A DNA stretch of 8,486 nucleotides from the NCBI RefSeq assembly GCF_000272405.2, contig NZ_AJZM02000027.1:1-8486 (forward strand). Direction: 5' to 3'. Below, in pieces: positions 1 through 6,651 of the stretch (position 1 is its first letter; each line of letters begins with the position of its first letter). The notes beneath the pieces are model-generated. The model did not search any database. It saw only the letters and a program-made list of their open reading frames with translations, and was not told the origin of the DNA. Origin of the DNA: Vibrio tasmaniensis 1F-187 (GTDB taxonomy: Bacteria > Pseudomonadota > Gammaproteobacteria > Enterobacterales > Vibrionaceae). Made by a program: the position numbers and the translations under genes.

Positions 1-287
1 ACCATATTTATTTCAGGTGTATACGTGTTAAGGCTTTATATTGATAGGGTTGATATGATATAGGTTACTCAGACATCAAATTCACTGAACCTATTAAACA
101 AGCTAAGCAATATATACCCTTAATACATAATGACCTTTATCATCCTGATTTTTCGCTGACTTTAATTATTTAGATGTTACCGTGACAAATTAATTTTTAT
201 TAATTGACAATTTATCAACACCTGTCAATATTATGACAACTGTGACGTATATTCTCGTCACTGAATAAACACCTTTTATTAGCGATT
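1..287. other. AT-rich intergenic region upstream of the EAL gene
   Basis: No open reading frame of convincing length is seen on either strand here. The left 180 bases are AT-rich, with a small direct repeat TTGATA at 41-46 and 50-55 and no recognisable RNA gene or terminator. The right part (about 182-263) carries the symmetric elements described in a separate entry. The gene to the left lies outside the window, so I cannot say whether this spacer also serves a divergent neighbour. Confidence 0.7.
182..263 (+). promoter_or_regulatory. Putative promoter and half-site cluster of the EAL gene
   Basis: A perfect -35 hexamer TTGACA lies at 204-209. The best -10 is TATTAT at 229-234, with a long 19-bp spacer, so the promoter may need an activator. 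Overlapping it are several inverted repeats: AATTAAT/ATTAATT (188-194 and 199-205), ATTGACA/TGTCAAT (203-209 and 223-229), TGTCA-N6-TGACA (223-238) and GTGACG/CGTCAC (242-247 and 256-261). TGACAA also recurs in direct orientation at 183, 205 and 234. This density suggests binding of a dimeric regulator, but I cannot name it. The match to a Pho box or a CRP site is poor. Confidence 0.4.
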
Positions 288-1079
288 ATGATTTTATCAG
301 ACAGAAGTGAATTTATTAGTTGTATATCTGTGGATGCCGATATGCAGTTTATTGCGAAATACCAAGACTTAACACTTACAAGTGTCTACCAACCTATATT
401 TGATTCTTCTTTGACTCAGATAGGTGTAGAGGCTTTGGTTCGTATTTCCAATTGTAAAGGTGATGTCGTTCGCCCAGATCACTTCTTCCATTCAGACGAA
501 ACCTCATACACAGACAAAATCAACGTAGAGAGGCTGAGCCGAGCAATTCACATCCGTAACTTCGCACAATCGACGGTCCGTCACTTAAACCTTTTTTTGA
601 ACGTTCTTCCAAACGTTGGTGAGTTGTTTGCATCAGAAAAAGTAAAAGACACTCTGTTAGCTAAACGTCTTCACGAGCTTAACTTATCGTGCGAACAAAT
701 CGTCATGGAGTTGGTCGAACTTAATGTAGAAAGTGAAGAGCGTTTAAAAAACGCGGCCCACTCACTTGCAGATAATGGTTTTCAAATCGCGGTTGATGAC
801 TTTGGAGCACAGGCGTCAACAGAGCAACGTGTTCGTCATATCACTCCTCATATCATCAAAATCGATCGCTCTGTGATGTTGGATTTTGAAAACGGTGATA
901 CTCAAAAAATGGAGTTAGTAGTTAAGCTTGCCAATCAAATCAGTGCAAAGACGGTCATCGAAGGGATAGAAACCCAACAGCAACTGACTGCGATGCAAAG
1001 TTTAGGCTTCGATATGTATCAAGGCTATCACTTAGCCATGCCAAAGCCGATTGAGTTGGATATCCGCCTAGCAATCTAG
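288..1079 (+). CDS. Stand-alone EAL-domain c-di-GMP phosphodiesterase
   Basis: This gene encodes a 263-residue cytoplasmic protein that is essentially one EAL domain, expected to hydrolyse cyclic di-GMP to linear pGpG and so to affect the motility/biofilm balance. It has no signal peptide, membrane segment, GGDEF domain or obvious sensor domain. Key residues are present: EALVR with E48, N105 (in LFLNVLPN), ELVE with E141 and E144, DDFG with D170/D171, K191 in KIDRS, EGIE with E225/E228, and Q245 in QGYH. All metal-binding and general-base positions therefore look intact, which predicts an active enzyme. The odd point is loop 6: DDFG is followed by AQAS instead of the usual xGYSS. The start is uncertain. 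The ATG at 288 has no clear Shine-Dalgarno, whereas an in-frame ATG at 342 (Met19) has GGA 7 bases upstream and still keeps the whole domain, which begins near residue 31. The gene is convergent with the efflux operon and I see no terminator of its own. Confidence 0.9.
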   Translation: MILSDRSEFISCISVDADMQFIAKYQDLTLTSVYQPIFDSSLTQIGVEALVRISNCKGDVVRPDHFFHSDETSYTDKINVERLSRAIHIRNFAQSTVRHLNLFLNVLPNVGELFASEKVKDTLLAKRLHELNLSCEQIVMELVELNVESEERLKNAAHSLADNGFQIAVDDFGAQASTEQRVRHITPHIIKIDRSVMLDFENGDTQKMELVVKLANQISAKTVIEGIETQQQLTAMQSLGFDMYQGYHLAMPKPIELDIRLAI

Positions 1080-1243
1080 AATCTAGCCCCTATTCTCTAT
1101 TATACCGGAAGCCGCTTTACCATTGGCTAACCACTTTTGTAATACCTATCTTTTAAAACGATCCTTGTTAAGGCACGCATTGCTATCGCAACGTCCTCTT
1201 AGTTCGGACCTATCTTCGTCTTGTTTTATTAAATCATATCCGT
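1080..1243. other. Convergent intergenic spacer, no gene seen
   Basis: This is the spacer between the EAL stop codon and the terminator of the efflux operon. It holds no coding potential. Two tiny stems are visible, TTGC-TATC-GCAA (about 1183-1194) and GTCC/GGAC (about 1194-1210). They are too short to call an RNA or a terminator for the EAL gene. Confidence 0.5.
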
Positions 1244-1272
1244 AAAAAAGCCCAATCAAAATTGACTGGGCT
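1244..1272 (-). terminator. Rho-independent terminator of the efflux operon
   Basis: Read on the minus strand, an 11-bp stem (AGCCCAGTCAA pairing with TTGATTGGGCT, with one G-T wobble) closes a very short loop and is followed by six T residues (1249 down to 1244). It lies about 30 bases after the RND stop codon. On the plus strand the hairpin has an A-C mismatch and no U-tract, so it should work mainly for the minus-strand operon. Confidence 0.88.
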
Positions 1273-1302
1273 GGCTTAAAAGAATCTGTTTTATATCAAT
1301 CC

Positions 1303-4300
1303 CTAATAACCCGCAGTGGACGGTTTGATTCTATATAGAATGGCGAACATCACTGGTACTACTATTAGCGTTAGTACTGTAGCAAAGCCTAAGCCTGCCA
1401 TGATGGTAATCGCCATCGAGCCGAAAAATGCATCGAATACCAAGGGAATCATGCCCAAGATAGTCGTTAGTGCTGCCATAGATACCGGTCGTACACGACT
1501 GATCGCGCTGTCGACAACCGCTAAATATGGGTCTTTGCCTGTTTGTAGCTCACTGTTGATCTGGTCAAGCAGTACGATACCGTTCTTCAAAATCATGCCA
1601 CTTAAGCTCAGTAAGCCTAGGAAAGCCGTGAAACTGAATGGCATATTGGTACCTAACAGACCAATCGAAACACCAATGATAGAGAGTGGCACCGTAAACC
1701 AAATTACAAGTGGCTTACGAACCGAGTTGAACAGAAGCATAGTGATGATAAACATCAACAAATAACCCATTGGCAGTGAACCAAATAGAGATTCTTGTGC
1801 ATCTTTTGAACTCTCGTACTCACCGCCCCAACTGATGCTGTAACCTTCTGGTAGAGCCAATGCTTCTACTTGTGGTTTTACGCGAGCAAACAAGCTAGCT
1901 GGTGTTTCATCACCCAATACATCGTGATCAGCCAGAACCGTTAACGTACGCTTTCTGTCACGACGTTGAATCAGTGGCTCAGACCATTGAAGCTCAACCC
2001 CATCGATCACTTGTTCTACAGGAATGTAGGTTTGCAGTGATGGGCTCCAGATCTTCACATTGTTCAGTGATTCAAAGTCAAAACGCTCTTCTTCAGGCAG
2101 GCGTGCCACGATAGGTAACATGTGCGTACCATCGCGCAGTAAACCGATGTTGTAGCCACCAAACGCCATCTGTAGTGTCTCAGACAGATCCGTCTTTGAA
2201 ATGCCAAGGCGACGTGCCTTTGATTCGTTAAACAGTGGCACGAGCTCTTTGGTGCGTTCACGCCAGTCGTGACGCACATTTCGAGAACCAGGGTCCGCCA
2301 ACAAGATATCTTCTACCTCAACAGCTATGCTGCGAAGGATCTGCGGGTCTGCACCGCTAATGCGAGCTTCGATTTTTGACGCTGGCGACGGGCCAAACTC
2401 AATCAATTTAAATTGGAACGTAGGTTGTTCAAATTTATTGGCCAAGTCCTTGTCTAGCCCTTCTAGGACTTTAAACATGGTGTCTCGGTCAGTCGTTCGT
2501 ACCTGCAGTTGACTGTACGCTTCGTAATTTTTCTCGGGTTGGTATGTCAGCGCAAAACGTTGCATGCCTTGGCCAACTGTTGTAGTTACAAACTCAACGT
2601 CATCTTGCTGGCGAATGTAGCTTTCAACTTTTTCTGTCTGCTTAATCGTTTCACGTACATCGGTACCTTCCGGCATCCACATATCGACGTAAAACATGGG
2701 CGTATTTGATGGCGGGAAGAACTGCTGCTTCACCATACCAAAACCAACCACAGAAACTGCTAATAGCGCGACCATACTTACTACGGTAAGCCACCTAAAT
2801 CGAAGTGCTACTTTCAGACACGCGCCGAATACAACGAACAGAATACCTTTGTATGGGTCTTCGTTCTCATCGACCTTGTCTTCTTCTTTCAGCATCATTT
2901 CTGCAAGGAACGGAGTCAGCGTTAGCGCTGTAACCCAGCTCAAGAACAATGAAAAACACAAAACCCAGAACAGTGAGCCCATGAATTCACCTGTCGCGTC
3001 TTTCGACAAACCGATTGGTGCAAAGGCCGTGATAGCAATAATGGTCGCACCCAATAGTGGCCATTGTGTTTGTGTCACGATGTCTTTCGCTGCTTGAAGC
3101 TTGGTTTTGCCTTTCTTCAAGCCAACCAAAATACCTTCAACGACAACAATCGCATTATCCACCAGCATACCGAGAGCGATGATAAGTGCACCCAGTGAGA
3201 TACGGTGCAGTTCGACATCGTTGTAATCCATCAGGATGAAGGTTCCAAATACCGTCAATAGAAGCACTAGACCGATGATCAAACCACTGCGTAAACCCAT
3301 TGCAAAAAGCAGTACGATGATAACAATAGCAACGGCTTCTACTAGGCTGATTAAAAAGTCAGCCACTGATTTGTCTACTTCTTGCGCTTGGTTGTAGAAG
3401 TAGTTCAGCTCTACACCGGCAGGCTTAATGCTTTCTAAACGATCCAGTTCGGCATCTAACGCGTTACCAATTTCGACGACGTTTACGCCTGAAGAGAACG
3501 CAATACCTAGGTTGATCGCTGGTTTGCCATTGTAAGTTAATACGTTACCTGGCTTTTCTTGGATACCGCGAGTCACGTCAGCGACATCTTTCAAGCGAAT
3601 GAGGTTGCCCGTATCACGACCATGAATGATCAGGTTTTCTAACTCTTCAACCGTGCTCAAAGTGCCGTTAGGCTTGATCGTTAGGCTTTGACCATTCAGC
3701 ATCACCTCTCCAGCCGAAACCACACTGTTTTGTTGTGATAGCAGTGAAGTAACCATCGACATATCTAGATTCAGCGCGGCTAAACGCTCAAGTGACATCT
3801 CAACAAACAATTGCTCTTGTTGGTCACCCGCAATACTCACTTTGCCAACACCGTCAACCAATTCGATTTCACGCGTTAGGTAATCTGCGTACTGTTTTAG
3901 CTCGACATAATCGTAACCATCACCGGTCAGCATGATCATCACACCAAATACGTCACCAAAATCATCAATAATCTGAACTGAATTAACACCAATGGGCAGT
4001 GTTGGCTGTAGATCGTTGATTTTACGACGCATTTCATCCCAAATTTGGGGCAACTCGTCTGGACCGTAGTCCATCTTCATGCTGACCATAATTTGAGACA
4101 TACCATTCGACGACGTTGAAGTGATCTTGTCGATATAAGGCAGTTGTCGTATCTCTTTTTCAAGTGGATACGTTAACTCTTCTTCAACTTCCATAGACGT
4201 AGCGCCAGGGTAAGTTGAAATAATCATTGCATCTTTAATGGTAAAAGCTGGGTCTTCTAAACGGGATAGGTTGCCAAAAGACGACACACCGCCAATGGCC

Positions 4301-4362
4301 AAAATGACTAGAAACAGCCAGCTGATTACTTTGTTTTTAATTGAATATTCTGCGATGTTCAT
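1303..4362 (-). CDS. RND-family inner-membrane efflux transporter (AcrB/TriC type)
   Basis: This gene encodes a 1019-residue proton-driven transporter that forms the trimeric inner-membrane core of a tripartite pump exporting drugs, detergents, bile salts or similar amphiphiles. The layout is typical of the family: TM1 near residues 12-30, a large periplasmic loop (about 31-334), TM2-TM6 between about 335 and 485, TM7 near 523-541, a second large loop (about 545-862), and TM8-TM12 between about 864 and 1010. The proton-relay residues are D402 in TM4 (motif GMLVDNAIVVVE), K926 in TM10 (GMILKNGIVLLD), R958 and T966/T967 in TM11. The second acidic residue of the AcrB Asp pair is Asn here (N403), as in a number of other HAE-type pumps. 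There is no CzcA-like metal signature, so this looks like a drug pump and not a heavy-metal pump. Its ATG overlaps the stop codon of the upstream adaptor by 4 bases (ATGA), with AGGA 8 bases upstream, indicating translational coupling. It is comparable to TriC of Pseudomonas and the RND subunits of Vibrio two-adaptor pumps. Substrates cannot be read from sequence. Confidence 0.96.
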   Translation of the reverse strand: MNIAEYSIKNKVISWLFLVILAIGGVSSFGNLSRLEDPAFTIKDAMIISTYPGATSMEVEEELTYPLEKEIRQLPYIDKITSTSSNGMSQIMVSMKMDYGPDELPQIWDEMRRKINDLQPTLPIGVNSVQIIDDFGDVFGVMIMLTGDGYDYVELKQYADYLTREIELVDGVGKVSIAGDQQEQLFVEMSLERLAALNLDMSMVTSLLSQQNSVVSAGEVMLNGQSLTIKPNGTLSTVEELENLIIHGRDTGNLIRLKDVADVTRGIQEKPGNVLTYNGKPAINLGIAFSSGVNVVEIGNALDAELDRLESIKPAGVELNYFYNQAQEVDKSVADFLISLVEAVAIVIIVLLFAMGLRSGLIIGLVLLLTVFGTFILMDYNDVELHRISLGALIIALGMLVDNAIVVVEGILVGLKKGKTKLQAAKDIVTQTQWPLLGATIIAITAFAPIGLSKDATGEFMGSLFWVLCFSLFLSWVTALTLTPFLAEMMLKEEDKVDENEDPYKGILFVVFGACLKVALRFRWLTVVSMVALLAVSVVGFGMVKQQFFPPSNTPMFYVDMWMPEGTDVRETIKQTEKVESYIRQQDDVEFVTTTVGQGMQRFALTYQPEKNYEAYSQLQVRTTDRDTMFKVLEGLDKDLANKFEQPTFQFKLIEFGPSPASKIEARISGADPQILRSIAVEVEDILLADPGSRNVRHDWRERTKELVPLFNESKARRLGISKTDLSETLQMAFGGYNIGLLRDGTHMLPIVARLPEEERFDFESLNNVKIWSPSLQTYIPVEQVIDGVELQWSEPLIQRRDRKRTLTVLADHDVLGDETPASLFARVKPQVEALALPEGYSISWGGEYESSKDAQESLFGSLPMGYLLMFIITMLLFNSVRKPLVIWFTVPLSIIGVSIGLLGTNMPFSFTAFLGLLSLSGMILKNGIVLLDQINSELQTGKDPYLAVVDSAISRVRPVSMAALTTILGMIPLVFDAFFGSMAITIMAGLGFATVLTLIVVPVMFAILYRIKPSTAGY

Positions 4363-5414
4363 TCTGCTTTTCCTGACAATTCGATTCCGTCACGGAGTTT
4401 TCTTAGATTCGAGTTTACGAGTCGATCACCTTGCTCAACACCATGAGCGATTAATGCGCCTTGGCCACTGATTTTGTCGACTTCTACTTCGCTTTTGAAT
4501 GCTTGTCCGTCTTCCATTTTCCACACATAGAACTGATTAGCTTCAGAGCCCGCTTCTAGCGTTGTCATTGGTAACTGGTAACCTTGAACATCACTCAGAC
4601 CCGCTTTCGCCATATCCACATTGACCGTAACGCTCGTGCCCGGCAGAATTTCACTTTCAGGCTGCTGCATCTGCATCCAAAACTCGTAGGTACGTGATTG
4701 TGGGTGCAATTCGCTAGTGTGCTCTAGATACGTCAGAGGATATTCCCCCGAGTGACCTCCAAAAGTTGCTTGTGGGCGGTAACTGCTCGAACGCATGTCT
4801 GGGCTGATCGACGCCAAAATAGAATCTGACACTTGAATTCGCACATACACCTTATCGTTCTGGTACACACTCAGGAGTGTTTCTCCAGGAGTCGTGTTTT
4901 CGAATCGTTGCTTATCGACGGTTGAAACTGTTCCTGAGAATGGCGCTAAAAGCTCTGTGTAACTTAACTTGCGTTTTGCTGCCGCCAAATTCGCCGATGC
5001 TAGTTTGTAGTTAGCCGTCAGTTGGTCGTGTTCTGATTGCGATAACATCTTGCTGCCAAACATCTCCGTACCACGGGCCAACTGTTTGCTCGCCAGTTTG
5101 AATTGAGATTTAGCATCAGTTAGATCTTGAAGGTACGTTGCGTTATCTAAGGTGGCTAATAACTGCCCTTTTTCGACTTTGTCACCGGCTTCCACCAATA
5201 CTTGTTGAATTTCGCCTGCAAGCTTAAATGCCAACGGTGTAAGTTCTGCAGGCATCACCTGTCCATTAAAACTTCTGAACTGATCAGTCAGCGGCGCGCC
5301 AACGTCAAAGGTAGAAACCAATAAAGGCGGTTGTTCACGGTGTACAGCTTCATTGTTACAGGCTTGAAGTAACAAAACCGACGCGACAACAACTGATAAT
5401 TTTAAAAGGTTCAT
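4359..5414 (-). CDS. Second RND membrane fusion protein (periplasmic adaptor lipoprotein)
   Basis: This gene encodes a 351-residue adaptor of the AcrA/HlyD family that links the RND transporter to an outer-membrane channel. A lipoprotein signal peptide ends in the lipobox LQAC with Cys19 as the lipidation site, so the protein should be anchored to a membrane facing the periplasm. The domains follow the family order: the first lipoyl half-motif (LAGEIQQVLVEAGDKVEKGQ, about 65-84), a helical hairpin (about 95-150), the second lipoyl half (LLAPFSGTVSTV, about 155-166), a beta-barrel region containing the hallmark HPQSRTYEF (about 237-245) and LPGTSVTVNV (about 257-266), and a membrane-proximal domain to the end. 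It starts at a TAATG junction with the preceding adaptor gene and overlaps the RND gene by 4 bases. It differs widely from the first adaptor, so the pair does not look like a recent tandem duplication. Confidence 0.94.
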   Translation of the reverse strand: MNLLKLSVVVASVLLLQACNNEAVHREQPPLLVSTFDVGAPLTDQFRSFNGQVMPAELTPLAFKLAGEIQQVLVEAGDKVEKGQLLATLDNATYLQDLTDAKSQFKLASKQLARGTEMFGSKMLSQSEHDQLTANYKLASANLAAAKRKLSYTELLAPFSGTVSTVDKQRFENTTPGETLLSVYQNDKVYVRIQVSDSILASISPDMRSSSYRPQATFGGHSGEYPLTYLEHTSELHPQSRTYEFWMQMQQPESEILPGTSVTVNVDMAKAGLSDVQGYQLPMTTLEAGSEANQFYVWKMEDGQAFKSEVEVDKISGQGALIAHGVEQGDRLVNSNLRKLRDGIELSGKAE

Positions 5415-6502
5415 TAAATACCCCCCTCACGAAGCCAAGCTTTTACCTGCTGTCCGTCAGATAACACATCCACACCGGCTTCAACGATAAGATCACCAGA
5501 AGAAAGACCTTCTATAACTTTACCTTGCTCATCAAGCAGGACTTGTACTTTAGAAATCGATCGAGAGTCTGGGTTATAGCGCCATAGCTCGCCATGGTCA
5601 GCTTGTTTGGTTAGCCAAGCTGAATCAACAATGCCAATACCGTAGTCTGACTTACTCTTCTGAACTTCAACTTGCGCTGTCATTCCAGAAAGTAGATTGA
5701 TGCCTACCGGCTTGTCGATAGATACAACCGCTTGGTAGCTGTTGGTGTCTTCATCTGGTTGTGTAGAGATCTCTTTAAAACGCGTTGGGATACGAATACC
5801 GCGGTGGCTATCCATTACAACCCACATGTTTGAGCTCGTTAGGTCTTGAATAGAACGGTCTTCAAGCTTAGATACCGGAATAGAGAACGTCACATCCATT
5901 TCACTGTGATTCAAAATATTAAGAACTGGCTGCTTTTCAGCAATTAACTGATATTGCTTACCAAACACCATCGATACCACGCCATCGAATGGAGCAACTA
6001 ATGTGGTGTAACCAAGGTTTGTTTTTGCTTGTTCCAACTCAACGTCAGCGGCAGTAAAGGTGTTGACGGCTTGATCGTAGTAATCGGTACTGGCTAACTT
6101 TTTCGAATACAGCTCAGAAGCTTGCTTGTATTGGCTGTTCGCCAAGTCAAATTTAGCTTGAGCTGCATCAACGGCAATACGGTAATCCGTCGCGTCTAAT
6201 ACGGCTAGCACCTGACCTTTCTTAACTTCTTGTCCCATACGAACATCGAAAGCTTCGATATCGCCACCCACTTGAAATGAAAGCGCAGCACGGTCGGTTG
6301 CATCCACTTTTGCGATAAAACTATCAAGCTCGATATCTGCCTGCAGAGGAATCTCAAATAACTTTACAGGCTTGATTACCTGCTCATTTCCCTCTGACTG
6401 AACTTTGTTACATCCAGTTAGAGAGCCTGCGAGCAATAGTGCGGCAATAACCGCGCCCGTACGCTTGGTCGGTATCGCTTTGATAGACAAATTGGATTGC
6501 AT
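5414..6502 (-). CDS. First RND membrane fusion protein (periplasmic adaptor lipoprotein)
   Basis: This is the first gene of the efflux operon and encodes a 362-residue HlyD/AcrA-family adaptor. The signal peptide has a basic n-region and a hydrophobic stretch ending in lipobox LTGC, with Cys31 lipidated. The residue after Cys is Asn, so the sorting signal is not the plain Asp retention type. The first lipoyl half-motif (VGGDIEAFDVRMGQEVKKGQ) lies at about 78-97 and the second (LVAPFDGVVSMV) at about 168-179. Between them is a helical hairpin (about 108-162) for contact with the outer-membrane channel. The barrel region carries LLSGMTAQVEV (about 270-280), and the C-terminal membrane-proximal domain ends near GVDVLSDGQQVK (about 343-354). 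The start is well supported by GGAG at 6510-6513, 7 bases before the ATG. The gene is divergent from tetR and lies behind the promoter at 6547-6574. Together with the next two genes it forms an MFP-MFP-RND unit like triABC. Confidence 0.94.
   Translation of the reverse strand: MQSNLSIKAIPTKRTGAVIAALLLAGSLTGCNKVQSEGNEQVIKPVKLFEIPLQADIELDSFIAKVDATDRAALSFQVGGDIEAFDVRMGQEVKKGQVLAVLDATDYRIAVDAAQAKFDLANSQYKQASELYSKKLASTDYYDQAVNTFTAADVELEQAKTNLGYTTLVAPFDGVVSMVFGKQYQLIAEKQPVLNILNHSEMDVTFSIPVSKLEDRSIQDLTSSNMWVVMDSHRGIRIPTRFKEISTQPDEDTNSYQAVVSIDKPVGINLLSGMTAQVEVQKSKSDYGIGIVDSAWLTKQADHGELWRYNPDSRSISKVQVLLDEQGKVIEGLSSGDLIVEAGVDVLSDGQQVKAWLREGGI
5415..5428 (-). promoter_or_regulatory. Ribosome binding site of the second adaptor, with a G6 run
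   Basis: On the minus strand GAGGGGGG (5428 down to 5421) sits 6 bases before the ATG of the second adaptor. It is also the penultimate coding stretch of the first adaptor (Glu-Gly-Gly-Ile-stop). The two genes therefore share bases, consistent with re-initiation or coupling. The run of six G residues is unusually long for this AT-rich locus and would be prone to slippage. Confidence 0.75.
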
Positions 6503-6535
6503 GATGCTTCTCCATTTAATTATTATGATTTATTA

Positions 6536-6593
6536 CACAGGTGGGCAGTATATTTATTATTAAAGAATTCTCAAGCTTTACTTTCCACCTGTG
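6536..6593. promoter_or_regulatory. Putative TetR operator: 9-bp inverted repeat around the pump promoter
   Basis: CACAGGTGG (6536-6544) and CCACCTGTG (6585-6593) are perfect inverted copies with a 40-base gap. One arm covers the expected transcription start of the efflux operon, the other lies just upstream of its -35 box. GCAGTAT also repeats directly beside each arm (6545-6551 and 6593-6599). Each arm is itself a weak palindrome (CAC-NN-GTG), so each could be a separate dimer site. Binding by the adjacent TetR protein is inferred from position only. Confidence 0.55.
6547..6574 (-). promoter_or_regulatory. Sigma-70-like promoter of the efflux operon
   Basis: On the minus strand the -35 box TTGAGA (6574 down to 6569) is followed after 16 bases by the -10 box TATACT (6552 down to 6547). 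Each hexamer has 5 of 6 consensus bases. The predicted start is near 6540, giving a leader of about 38 bases before the ATG of the first adaptor. Confidence 0.65.
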
Positions 6594-6651
6594 CAGTATT
6601 TTTTATTTCAAGGAAAACAGTGTAGAATGTGGTAATCAGGTAAATGTAGAA

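Noticed and set aside
222..240. Possible Pho box on the minus strand (TTGTCATAATATTGACAG)
   Set aside because: By hand alignment about 13 of 18 positions match, and the second half is poor. In such AT-rich sequence this is not convincing.
241..262. Possible CRP site (TGTGA ... TCACT)
   Set aside because: The two halves are separated by about 12 bases instead of 6, so the spacing is wrong for CRP.
1..287. c-di-GMP riboswitch upstream of the EAL gene
   Set aside because: No GC-rich conserved core or tetraloop-receptor pattern of the known c-di-GMP riboswitch classes is visible.
1180..1212. Small structured RNA in the convergent spacer
   Set aside because: Only two 4-bp stems are seen, with no promoter or terminator around them.
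1316..3097. Several plus-strand open frames (for example 1316-1765 and 2696-3097) opposite the RND gene
   Set aside because: They lie entirely antisense to a long, well-conserved transporter gene, have no recognisable domains and no convincing ribosome binding sites.
4359..6502. Tandem duplication of the adaptor genes
   Set aside because: The two proteins share family motifs but little else in sequence, so they are long diverged and not a recent duplication.
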